Source: Streptomyces griseoruber
GTDB taxonomy: Bacteria; Actinomycetota; Actinomycetes; Streptomycetales; Streptomycetaceae
Reading direction: 5' to 3'
DNA: 64,000 nucleotides
Assembly (NCBI RefSeq): GCF_001514205.1
Contig: NZ_KQ948765.1
Coordinates: forward strand, 590,762-654,761
Shown: one piece after another, positions 7,706 to 15,640 of the stretch
Layout: each line of letters starts with the position of its first letter
Numbering within the stretch: the first letter of the stretch is position 1
Notes under the pieces: generated by a model
Databases searched by the model: none
What the model saw: the letters and a program-made list of their open reading frames with translations, nothing else
What the model was told of the DNA's origin: nothing
Translations under genes and position numbers: made by a program

Positions 7706-9598
7706 ATGGCTGTTCCGATCAGAACCGCGGTCGCCGGGCTGTGCGCCGGGCTGCTGGCGGCACTCCTCACGAACGCCCCCGCGCAGGCCGGGCAGCGGGA
7801 GGAAGGGGCATGGACCGTGTCCTCGGCGGCGCACGCGCCCCACGCACGGATCTCCCTGGACGACACCACCGGCACGCTGAGCCTGTCGGTGACCCGTGCG
7901 GGCCGTACGGTCCTCGAACCGTCCCCCCTCGGCATCGTCACCGAGCAGGCCGACCTGTCACAGGGGTTGCGCTTCCTGCACGCCAGGAACCGTACGGTGG
8001 ACGAGCGTTACCGGGCGGTGTCCGGCAAACGGCTCGACCGCAGGGCGCACATGAGGGAGACCCGGCTGTCCTTCGCCACCGCGGCGGGCGCCCGCCTCGA
8101 CCTCGTGGTGCGCGCCGCCGCCGACGGCGTGGCGTACCGGTACGTCCTGCCCAGCGGGTACGGCGACGTCCTCGGCGAGGCCTCCGCGTTCCGTCTCCCG
8201 GCGGACGCGGACGCCTGGCTGAGCGCCTACCGGGTCGACAACGAGGGGCAGTTCGCCGAGTACACGGCGGCGACCGCGCCCACCCGCACCTACGCGGACC
8301 AGGCACTGTTCGCCACCCCGGGCGGCTACACGCTGCTCGCCGAGTCCGGCCTGACCGGCTCCTACTCCGGTGCCCGGCTCGCCCACACCCAGGGCACCGG
8401 CACCTACCGGATCCAGCTCGCCGACGAACGGGTGCACACCGAGGGGCGGTCGGCCACCCCCTGGCGGGCCATGATCACCGGCGACCTCGCCACCGTCACC
8501 CGCTCCACCTTCACCGACGACCTGGCCCCGGCGTCCGAGGTCGCCGACCGCTCCTGGATCCGGCCCGGCACCGTGCTGTGGACCTGGCTGGCCGGCGGCC
8601 GCACGGCGGGGCAGAGCCTCGCGGCGCAGAAGGCGTACGTCGACTACGCCGCCGAGCGGGGCTGGCCCTACGAGGCGGTCGACTCCGGCTGGTACTTCAA
8701 GAAGGACGAGTGGGACGTCACCGATCCCGACTGGCAGACCACGAGCTGGATGCCCGAACTCGTCCGGTACGCACGGGCCAGGGGCGTCGAGATCATCGTC
8801 TGGATCCACCAGCGCGACCTCGACACACCCGCGGAACGCGCGCAGTGGCTGCCCACGCTGGAGCGGTGGGGCGCCAAGGGCGTCAAGATCGACTTCATGA
8901 ACTCCGAGACGCAGTCGATGCTCCAGTGGTACGACACGATCCTCCCGGAGACCGCCGCCCACCACCTCATGGTGGACTTCCACGGCTCCACGATCCCCAA
9001 GGGCATCCAGCGCACCTGGCCGCACGTGATGACGCTGGAGGGGGTCGGCGGCGAGGAGAAGCGCACCAACACCGCCGCCCACCTCACCACCCTGCCCTTC
9101 ACCCGGAACGTCATCGGCTCCATGGACTTCACCCCCGGCGCCTTCCAGCGGGTCGGCCTGCGCCCCAACTCCGACGCGGCCGAGGTGGGACTGACCGTCG
9201 CCTACGAATCAGGACTCCAGATGCTCGCGGGCACCCCCGAGTCGTACGACGAACGCCCCCTCGCCCGAGCCTTCCTGGACCAGCTCCCGGCCGCCTGGGA
9301 CGACACCCGGCTGCTCGCCGGACGGCCCGGGCGGGAGGCGGTGCTCGCCCGCCGCAGCGGCGACCGCTGGTTCTTGGGCGGGGTGTACACGGGCACCGCG
9401 CGTACGGCGGAGGTGCCGTTGTCACTCGGTCCCGGGCGCTGGCTGGTCGAGACGGTCCAGGACGGCACTGGCGGTCTCGTCCAGAACCGGCAGGTCCGGC
9501 GCGACGGCGACACCCTCACCGTCGCCGTCGCGGACAACGGGGGCTTCGCGGCCCTGGCCTGCCCGTGGCGGCCGGGGGTGAACACCTGCTACCGCTGA
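7706..9598 (+). CDS. Secreted GH97-family glycosidase
   Basis: A Sec-type signal (residues 1-29, ending AQA) leads into the GH97 N-terminal beta-supersandwich (about 35-285), a catalytic TIM barrel (about 290-540; VDSGWYF, IIVWIHQRD, GVKIDFMNSE, MVDFHGSTIPKG) and a small C-terminal beta domain. GH97 contains inverting alpha-glucosidases and retaining alpha-galactosidases. The Asp in KIDFM occupies the nucleophile position of the retaining group, so an alpha-galactosidase-type activity is favoured. The ATG at 7706 has GGGAAGG 5 nt upstream; a frame opening 69 nt earlier would run through the GH95 stop region and lacks a signal peptide. Together with GH95 and the divergent lyase it forms a small glycan-use unit. 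Confidence 0.88.
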   Translation: MAVPIRTAVAGLCAGLLAALLTNAPAQAGQREEGAWTVSSAAHAPHARISLDDTTGTLSLSVTRAGRTVLEPSPLGIVTEQADLSQGLRFLHARNRTVDERYRAVSGKRLDRRAHMRETRLSFATAAGARLDLVVRAAADGVAYRYVLPSGYGDVLGEASAFRLPADADAWLSAYRVDNEGQFAEYTAATAPTRTYADQALFATPGGYTLLAESGLTGSYSGARLAHTQGTGTYRIQLADERVHTEGRSATPWRAMITGDLATVTRSTFTDDLAPASEVADRSWIRPGTVLWTWLAGGRTAGQSLAAQKAYVDYAAERGWPYEAVDSGWYFKKDEWDVTDPDWQTTSWMPELVRYARARGVEIIVWIHQRDLDTPAERAQWLPTLERWGAKGVKIDFMNSETQSMLQWYDTILPETAAHHLMVDFHGSTIPKGIQRTWPHVMTLEGVGGEEKRTNTAAHLTTLPFTRNVIGSMDFTPGAFQRVGLRPNSDAAEVGLTVAYESGLQMLAGTPESYDERPLARAFLDQLPAAWDDTRLLAGRPGREAVLARRSGDRWFLGGVYTGTARTAEVPLSLGPGRWLVETVQDGTGGLVQNRQVRRDGDTLTVAVADNGGFAALACPWRPGVNTCYR

Positions 9599-10022
9599 AT
9601 CCGATCGGCTCGACGGCAGTGGTCACACCCGGCCCGGATATCCGGAGGAGGACGCCGACGGTCCCCGCACGCGACTCCGGTTGCGGCCACGCCAGGTGCG
9701 AGGGGAACAGCGAAGCGGCCGAGTAGGTCACGACCGGGCCCCATGGTTCCTGGAACCAGTTCCACGCCGGTTCCCGCCAAGCGGGGCTCCACCAGAACGA
9801 CATCACCCCGCCGGTGAGGTGCACCGTCTGCCGTTCCAGGCGACGGTGCACCCGTCGAGAATTCTGGAATTGTTCAGATTCTCATGGGCCCCATGAGGGG
9901 CGGCCGCACTGAATCACTCGTCTCAGGTGGATTCGGAGCGTGCGCCAAACCGGCCGCCCTGGTCTGTAATTCCCAGAGAAGGCCCGCACCGGATCCATCT
10001 CCACCAGTCACCTCCCCGTTCC
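9599..10022. other. Intergenic region with a possible small minus-strand ORF
   Basis: No confident gene. On the minus strand, 9803 to about 9640 reads as a Trp-rich peptide (begins MSFWWSPAWREP) with G/C at most third positions, which hints at coding or a gene fragment, but nothing is recognised. A GGTTCC-T-GGAACC palindrome lies near 9744-9757. The AT-richer stretch at 9855-9890 could hold a promoter, but no gene follows it rightward. Confidence 0.3.
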
Positions 10023-10883
10023 TCAACCGGAGACGAAGAAGTAGTAGCTCTCCGGCGTTTCGACCCCCACGAGCATCGCACGCCGCCCCTCACCCGTGAT
10101 CAGGCAGACCGGAATTCCAGCCGGCGCCTTGAGCACACCCGGGGTGTAATCCGCCTTGTTCTCCGAACAGCGCGACGGGTCGATTTCTCCGGGAAGGCCA
10201 GGCATGAGGCGAGACCCGTTCACGGCCTTGAGGTCGTCACCCTTGAATCTCGCGAAGTCCGCCACGCCGTCCTGAGGCGCATCGACGTCCACTTGCTGAC
10301 CGATGTCGACCTGCACCTTCACACAGTCGCCGCAAGGAAAGTCCAGAAGACTCTCCACATCCCCCGCGTTCGCCTCCCATGGACCGACACTGGCACGGCC
10401 CGCAGAGGCCGACGGAGGCCCACTCGAGGGTGAACTGCCGGACGCGGCGCCGTCTCGGGGCTGGGTCGCGTACAGCAGGAGAACGGCCACGGTCACCAGG
10501 CCAAGGGCTACGAGAACAACCCACCTGGCCGCTTTGAACCCATGCCCAGAATTTTCCGGCTGCTTCGGAGGTGTAACCGGGGCATTGACGATCACCGTCC
10601 TCGAGAACAGTGATCTGACATTGGCTGCGACCCCACCCCTGTCAGCTTGCGCATGGGTGACACGTTGCCGCTTGACCTCTTCGTCTCCCCGCACGGATTT
10701 CCTCGTTCTCATTTCACCGAACACGGCCAACGCGATGCCCAGAATCCCGGCGAGGGCCCCACTCAAGCTCAGCCAGGTGATAATGATGCTTTGCTCACCC
10801 AGTCCCGCCAGCAACCCCATGGAGATCAGACCGATCAAGGAGGGCACTCCGAGAACAACCGTACCCGGCGAGAATCGATTCAT
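10023..10883 (-). CDS. Hypothetical membrane protein, three predicted TM helices
   Basis: No family recognised. The 286-residue protein has two hydrophobic helices near the N-terminus (about 7-25 and 32-52), a cytoplasmic stretch of ~60 charged residues, a third helix (about 122-142) and an outside C-terminal domain of ~145 residues. That domain opens with a Ser/Pro-rich linker and contains a CGDC pair plus two later Cys, so disulfides are likely. The start at 10883 is chosen because upstream codons in this frame run antisense to the LacI remnant. No Shine-Dalgarno sequence is evident. It has no co-directional neighbours. Third positions are less GC-rich than in nearby genes, which may mean recent arrival. 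Confidence 0.6.
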   Translation of the reverse strand: MNRFSPGTVVLGVPSLIGLISMGLLAGLGEQSIIITWLSLSGALAGILGIALAVFGEMRTRKSVRGDEEVKRQRVTHAQADRGGVAANVRSLFSRTVIVNAPVTPPKQPENSGHGFKAARWVVLVALGLVTVAVLLLYATQPRDGAASGSSPSSGPPSASAGRASVGPWEANAGDVESLLDFPCGDCVKVQVDIGQQVDVDAPQDGVADFARFKGDDLKAVNGSRLMPGLPGEIDPSRCSENKADYTPGVLKAPAGIPVCLITGEGRRAMLVGVETPESYYFFVSG

Positions 10884-10959
10884 GGCGGCCAGTATGCATG
10901 ACTCACAAAGCGTGAGGCATGGGCCTTTACTCTTGTACCTCCGCATCCTCCACCGCACC

Positions 10960-11100
10960 CGTGGGCGGGCCGACATGGGCCAGAAGGCGGCCCGTGCGCT
11001 GCTGTCCCTGATCGAGGGCCGGCGGCTGCTCATGGAGCACATGGAGGTCGGCACCCAGCTCGTGGTCCGCAACTCGACGGCACCGCCGCGCCAGGGCTGA
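10960..11100 (+). pseudogene. C-terminal scrap of a LacI-family regulator
   Basis: About 45 codons read DMGQKAARALLSLIEG, then TQLVVRNSTAPP and a stop. That is the standard end of LacI-type sugar regulators, whose full length is ~340 residues. The rest (HTH and most of the sensor domain) is absent; the sequence before it is unrelated. Its position beside the GH95-GH97 operon fits a lost local repressor. Confidence 0.65.
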
Positions 11101-11231
11101 CCCACCGGCCGCGGGGCCCCGGAGCGTAGGCTGAAGGGGTCGGGCGCTCCTCCGCGGTTCCGCCCCGCCCGCCCTTGATTTTGCCGTGCATTACCTGTGA
11201 CTGACCCGACCTTTGCCTGCCGGGGTCCGCC

Positions 11232-11275
11232 GTTCGCCTGGCCTTCACGCGGGGCAGGCCCGGGGCCCCTAGGGT
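11232..11275 (+). promoter_or_regulatory. Candidate PHO box and -10 of the phosphoesterase gene
   Basis: Two adjacent 11-mers, GTTCGCCTGGC (11232-11242) and CTTCACGCGGG (11243-11253), resemble the direct repeats bound by streptomycete PhoP. A TAGGGT -10 box (11270-11275) lies 16 nt after them, so the repeats would cover the -35 region as in PhoP-activated promoters. Match is partial; function inferred. Confidence 0.35.
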
Positions 11276-11326
11276 TGCGGCGCCGCTCCCCCCGAACGTC
11301 CGTCGCTTCTGTCCCGGAGGACAGTC

Positions 11327-12217
11327 ATGGCCGCCGTCAAGGCTCCCCAGCGCAACCGACGTCCCCTCGCCGCACTCGCCGGCGCCGTCGCCCTCACCGC
11401 CGCCTCGATCGGTGTCTGGGCCGCCACGGCCACCACCGCCCAGGCCGCGGCGCTCCCGACCCCCGACCACGTGGTGGTCGTGGTGATGGAGAACCACGCC
11501 TACTCTCAGGTGATCGGCAGCTCCAGCGCCCCCTACCTCAACAACACGATCAAGGCGGGCGGGGCGAACCTCACCCAGTCCTACGGTCTGACCCACCCCA
11601 GCGAGCCGAACTACTACATGCTCTTCTCGGGCTCCAACCAGGGCCGCACCGACGACAGCTGTGTCTCCGTCGGCTCGATCTCCGCCCCGAACCTGGCCTC
11701 CGAGCTGATCGCCGCAGGCAAGACCTGGGCGAGCTACAACGAGTCACTGCCGAGCCAGGGTTCGACGACCTGCAGCAGCGGCAAGTACGCGCAGAAGCAC
11801 AACCCGTGGTTCGGATTCTCCAACGTGCCGACCAGCACCGCGAAGACCTTCGCGCAGTTCCCGACCGACTACACGGCCCTGCCGAAGGTGTCCTTCGTCG
11901 TGCCGAACCTGTGCAGCGACATGCACGACTGCTCGGTCTCCACCGGCGACACCTGGATCCAGAACAACCTGGGCGCGTACGCCACCTGGGCCAAGACCCA
12001 CAACAGCGTCCTCGCCGTGACCTTCGACGAGGACAACAAGCTCTCCGGCAACCGCATCCCCACCCTGTTCTACGGGGAGCACGTCACGGCCGGCAGCTCC
12101 AGCGCCACCACCTACAACCACTACAACGTGCTGCGCACGATCGAGGACCTGGCCGGCCTGTCCGCACACGCGGGCAACGCCGCCTCGGCCTCCGACATCA
12201 CCGGCATCTGGAACTGA
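11327..12217 (+). CDS. Secreted phosphoesterase (acid phosphatase / phospholipase C superfamily)
   Basis: A signal peptide (1-40, ending AQAAA) precedes a phosphoesterase-family domain. The metal/nucleophile strand DHVVVVVMENHAYSQVIG contains the conserved ENH. LTHPSEPNYYMLFSG, SFVVPNLCSDMHDCS and AVTFDEDN follow at the usual spacing and supply further metal ligands. Such enzymes hydrolyse phosphomonoesters outside the cell. At 296 residues it is the short, bacterial phosphatase-like form, not the ~500-residue phospholipase C. GGAGG lies 7 nt before the ATG. An MFS gene begins 5 nt after the stop, so the two are probably cotranscribed. A PHO-box-like element upstream suggests induction by phosphate limitation. 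Confidence 0.85.
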   Translation: MAAVKAPQRNRRPLAALAGAVALTAASIGVWAATATTAQAAALPTPDHVVVVVMENHAYSQVIGSSSAPYLNNTIKAGGANLTQSYGLTHPSEPNYYMLFSGSNQGRTDDSCVSVGSISAPNLASELIAAGKTWASYNESLPSQGSTTCSSGKYAQKHNPWFGFSNVPTSTAKTFAQFPTDYTALPKVSFVVPNLCSDMHDCSVSTGDTWIQNNLGAYATWAKTHNSVLAVTFDEDNKLSGNRIPTLFYGEHVTAGSSSATTYNHYNVLRTIEDLAGLSAHAGNAASASDITGIWN

Positions 12218-12222
12218 CGCCG

Positions 12223-13509
12223 GTGTACCTCGCGGACTCCCGCGGCACCAGGCCCGCCGTCGCCCGGGACATCCGTCCCGGGCGGCGGCCGGCCGCCGTG
12301 CCCACGACGGTGCTGGCCCTGGGCACGGTCAGTCTGATCACGGACGTCTCCTCGGAGATGGTCACCGCCGTCCTGCCGCTCTACGTCGTGGCGGGCCTCG
12401 GTCTGTCGCCGCTCGGCTTCGGACTCCTCGACGGCATCAACAACGGTGTCGGGGCGCTCGTACGGCTGGCGGGCGGGCACCTCGCCGACCGAGGGGGCCG
12501 CCGCCACAAGGCGGTCGCGGGCCTCGGCTACGGTCTGTCGGCGCTGTGCAAGCCGCTGCTGCTGTTCGCCCACACCCTGCCGGTGATCAGCGGTGTGCTC
12601 GCGGCCGACCGCACCGGCAAGGGGCTGCGCACCGCCCCTCGGGACGCCATGATCTCGCTGGCCACCGAGCCCGAGCGCCGGGGGCGCGCCTTCGGGGTGC
12701 ACCGGGCCATGGACACCACCGGCGCGCTGCTCGGCCCCCTCGTCGCCTTCGCCGTGCTGCGCGCCACCGTCGACGGCTACGACGCGGTGTTCGCCGTCAG
12801 CGGCTGTGTGGCCGTGCTCGGGGTCCTGGTGCTGGTGCTGTTCGTGCCCGCCCGCATCACCCCCGCGAGTGCCGTACGAACGCCCGAGGCGATGCGGCCC
12901 ACGCTGCGGGAGGCGTTCGCGCTGCTGCGCCGCCCCGGGCTGCGCCGGCTGACCGTGTGCGCGGCACTCCTGGGCCTGACCACGGTCAGCGACTCCTTCC
13001 TCTATCTGCTGCTCCAGCGCGAGGGGCGGCTGCCCGCCGACCTGTTCCCGCTGCTGCCGCTGGGCACCGCCGCCGTCTTCCTGCTGCTCGCCGTCCCGCT
13101 CGGGGCACTCGCCGACCGGGTCAGCCGCCGCCGGCTCTTCCTCGCCGGTCACGGGGTCCTGCTGCTGGGCTACGGCCTGGTGCTCTCCCCGTGGCACGGC
13201 GTCCCGGCCGTGATCGCCGTCCTCGTCCTGCACGGCACCTTCTACGCGGCCACCGACGGCGTCCTCGCCGCCGCCACCGCGGGTGCCGTCCCGGACCGGC
13301 ACCAGGGCGCCGGGCAGGCCCTGGTCGGCACCGGTCAGGCGCTGGCCCGGTTCGGCTGCTCGCTGGCCTTCGGCGCGGCCTGGAGCCTGTGGGGCGGGCG
13401 GACCGCGCTCGCGGCCACCGCCTGCGCCCTGGCCGTCAGCACCCTGGTCGCCGCGTACGTCCTGCGCCCCGCCGCTGCCGCCGCACCCGACGAGGCGGTG
13501 ACCGTATGA
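12223..13509 (+). CDS. MFS transporter, 12 TM
   Basis: The 428-residue protein has the twelve hydrophobic helices of the major facilitator superfamily. Loop 2-3 motifs are HLADRGGRRHKAV in the N half and GALADRVSRRRLF in the C half; DRTGKGLRTAPRDAM in the N half is typical of a group that includes fosmidomycin/multidrug-efflux-like members. The GTG at 12223 lies 5 nt after the phosphoesterase stop, and its own stop overlaps the start of the TolB-like gene (ATGA). Substrate unknown; efflux is more likely than uptake by resemblance only. The long frame running upstream through the phosphoesterase gene is rejected as the start. Confidence 0.85.
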   Translation: MYLADSRGTRPAVARDIRPGRRPAAVPTTVLALGTVSLITDVSSEMVTAVLPLYVVAGLGLSPLGFGLLDGINNGVGALVRLAGGHLADRGGRRHKAVAGLGYGLSALCKPLLLFAHTLPVISGVLAADRTGKGLRTAPRDAMISLATEPERRGRAFGVHRAMDTTGALLGPLVAFAVLRATVDGYDAVFAVSGCVAVLGVLVLVLFVPARITPASAVRTPEAMRPTLREAFALLRRPGLRRLTVCAALLGLTTVSDSFLYLLLQREGRLPADLFPLLPLGTAAVFLLLAVPLGALADRVSRRRLFLAGHGVLLLGYGLVLSPWHGVPAVIAVLVLHGTFYAATDGVLAAATAGAVPDRHQGAGQALVGTGQALARFGCSLAFGAAWSLWGGRTALAATACALAVSTLVAAYVLRPAAAAAPDEAVTV

Positions 13510-13535
13510 CCAGGACCGGCATGACCAGGACCGGC
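13506..13535 (+). repeat. 15-bp perfect tandem duplication spanning the start codon
   Basis: ATGACCAGGACCGGC occurs twice in a row, so the TolB-like protein begins MTRTGMTRTG and has two equivalent start codons. The MFS stop codon overlaps the first copy. Confidence 0.85.
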
Positions 13536-14543
13536 CGACTGGTGATCCTGCTGGTGGCGGTCCTGCTGCTGGGGAGCGTGGGGACCGGGGCGGTGCTGTA
13601 CGCGGCGCACCGGTCGGGCCTGCGGGACGAACAGCAGGCCGACGGTCCGACCGTGCGGGCCGGCAGTGTCTCGCTGCGGCCGACGTCCGGCCGCCGGCTG
13701 CTGGTGCGCAACCTGGCCTGGGGACCGCACCGCGACGAGATCGCCACCGTGCCCGCCGACGATCCGCGGGGGCCGCGCACCGCGTCGGGCGTCACGTGCC
13801 TGCGCTTCCACGCGGCGGCGGGCACCGGCATCTGCCTCCAGGCCGTGCACGGGGCGCTGCGGGACACCTACCGGGCGGTGGTGCTCGACGCGCGCCTGCA
13901 CGAGCGGCGCCGCTTCGCGGTACCGGGCATCCCCACCCGGGCCCGGGTCTCCCCCTCCGGGCATCTGGTCGCCTGGACGGTCTTCGTCAGCGGGGACTCC
14001 TACGCCGGTACGGACTTCTCCACCCGCACGGCGATCGTCGACACCCGCACCTGGACGGTCGACGACAATCTGGAGACCTTCCGCATCGTCAGGGACGGGC
14101 ACTCCTCCCACGCGGCCGACACCAACGTCTGGGGTGTCACCTTCGCCGACGACCACCGGTTCTACGCCACCCTGGCGACCGGCGGGAAGACCTATCTCGT
14201 CCGGGGCGACGTCACGGCCCGCACCCTCACCACCGTGCACCGCAACGTCGAGTGCCCGTCCCTGTCGCCCGACGGGACCCGGATCGCGTACAAGAAGCGG
14301 GTGAAGGGGGCCTCGCCCGACGCGCCCTGGCGGCTGTACGTGCTCGATCTGCGGACCATGAAGGAGACCCCGACCGCCGAAGGGCGCACCGTCGACGACC
14401 AGGCGCTGTGGGCCGACGACGACACCCTCGTCTACGCCCTCCCCGGCGACTACGGCTCCGACCTGTGGACCGTGCCCGCCGACGGCGGCGGTACGGCCCG
14501 CCGGCTGATGGAATCCGCCGTCGCCCCCGCCTACCTGGGGTGA
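13506..14543 (+). CDS. Membrane-anchored TolB/WD40-like beta-propeller protein
   Basis: A single N-terminal helix (about residues 11-30) anchors a ~310-residue outside domain made of repeating propeller blades. These show paired features such as PTRARVSPSGHLVAWTVF, CPSLSPDGTRIAYKK, LYVLDLRTMKE, ALWADDDTLVYALP and LWTVPADGGG, the SPDG...I(A/V) and LWxxxxDG signatures of TolB-type repeats. No catalytic residues are expected; a scaffold or ligand-sensing role at the cell surface is inferred. It is coupled to the MFS gene by a 4-nt overlap and may act with the exporter or the phosphoesterase. The second ATG at 13521 would also work. Confidence 0.75.
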   Translation: MTRTGMTRTGRLVILLVAVLLLGSVGTGAVLYAAHRSGLRDEQQADGPTVRAGSVSLRPTSGRRLLVRNLAWGPHRDEIATVPADDPRGPRTASGVTCLRFHAAAGTGICLQAVHGALRDTYRAVVLDARLHERRRFAVPGIPTRARVSPSGHLVAWTVFVSGDSYAGTDFSTRTAIVDTRTWTVDDNLETFRIVRDGHSSHAADTNVWGVTFADDHRFYATLATGGKTYLVRGDVTARTLTTVHRNVECPSLSPDGTRIAYKKRVKGASPDAPWRLYVLDLRTMKETPTAEGRTVDDQALWADDDTLVYALPGDYGSDLWTVPADGGGTARRLMESAVAPAYLG

Positions 14544-14632
14544 CGGACTCCGATGGAACCAGAGAGGCGGAGAGGGCGTTTTCCCCCGTGAGCGAGGCGG
14601 ACCCGGCCGCCGGTGAGAGGAGCGAGGGCGAC

Positions 14633-14890
14633 GTGACGAGTGACAAGGCCCGAAGACTGTTCGAGGCGCTCGACCTCGATCACGACGGGACCCTGACCCG
14701 CGTGGAGGTGATCACCGCGCTGCGCACGAAGGGCCCGTCGCTCGCCGCCTCGGGGGATCTGCCGTTCTGGGGCCTGGGGGACGCCGACGCCTCCTCCGCC
14801 CTGTTCGACGCGGCCGACCAGAACGGGGACGCGGTGCTGACCGTGGAGGAGTTCGCGTCGGTCGTGGACCGGCGCTTCGGCTGGAGCTGA
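14633..14890 (+). CDS. Small EF-hand calcium-binding protein
   Basis: The 85-residue protein has two canonical 12-residue EF loops: residues 14-25 (D-L-D-H-D-G start, Glu at position 12) and residues 62-73 (D-Q-N-G-D start, Glu at position 12). All oxygen ligands at positions 1, 3, 5 and 12 are present, so both should bind calcium. It resembles the small calerythrin-like proteins of actinomycetes, which buffer or sense calcium. GAGCGAGGG precedes the chosen GTG; a GTG 45 nt upstream is possible but lacks a site. No hydrophobic signal. Confidence 0.8.
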   Translation: MTSDKARRLFEALDLDHDGTLTRVEVITALRTKGPSLAASGDLPFWGLGDADASSALFDAADQNGDAVLTVEEFASVVDRRFGWS

Positions 14891-14895
14891 AGCCG

Positions 14896-15250
14896 TTGGC
14901 GGCGCGCCCGCGGCTGTTCGGCGTCGCCCACCGGGTGCCCTGCAGCGCGGTGGAGGCCGAGGACGTCGTCCAGGACGCCACCTCGCCCGGTCCGCCCGGG
15001 TGCGGCGTGAGGCGTACACCGGGCCCTGGCTTGCGGAGCCGGTCGACCCGACCATGGACCCGCGCCTGGGGGCGGAGCGGGCCGAGGCGCTCGACCTGGC
15101 GGTCCTCTTCCTCCCGGAGAAGCGGAACCCCGCCGAACAGGCCGCCCACGTCCTGCGGGAGGCCTTCGCGTACCCGTACCGGCGGATCGCGGAGACCCTG
15201 GAGACCGGCGACCGGCGACCGGCAAGGCCCGTACGCGCCGATGGCGGCGG
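14896..15250 (+). pseudogene. Broken ECF sigma factor (SigJ-like group)
   Basis: Three pieces of an ECF sigma factor lie in order but in different frames or with parts missing. These are a sigma2 start (RLFGVAHRV, SAVEAEDVVQDA), then SARVRREAYTGPWLAEPVDP with the DPRLGAERAEALDLAVLFL linker, and the sigma4 helices AAHVLREAFAYPYRRIAETLE. The segment between VVQDA and SARVRREAY (normally ~50-60 residues) is gone, the frame changes there, and the C-terminal SnoaL-like domain of this group is absent. Not expected to be functional. Confidence 0.7.
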
Positions 15251-15640
15251 ACGTTCGGGCCGCTCGCGGAGGGCTTCGACGATCTCGCCGAGGACATCAT
15301 GCGGCCGCTCACCCGGCTGCCGGGCCATCCGCTGCGCCCGACGTCGTCGCCGGGGCGAACACCGCCTCCGGCCCGTGCCGCGCCCCCGTGCCGCGCTCGA
15401 CCCCTGCAGCACCGGTGTGCCCGGCATGTACATCTGCTCTGCTCCGCGGCGCCCCCGCCGGGGACCGGCGCGCACGGCATGTGCGGGGCGAACGCGGCGG
15501 CGGCGCCGCGCGGGCTCCGCCGTGTCGCGTGACCTGGAGACCCACGACGAGCCGGAGCGGCCGCGGGCGCGGGGGACACGTACTCCGCGTTAGTGTGGGG
15601 ATCAACCGATTGGCCGGAAATGCGAGGTGGTGGTCTTCGC
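15251..15640. other. Non-coding or eroded stretch before the SpoIIE gene
   Basis: Frames here are open but show no family resemblance. A piece reading FGPLAEGFDDLAEDIM (15248-15300) has coding-like third positions and may be a fragment of another lost gene. No promoter stands out. Confidence 0.3.
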
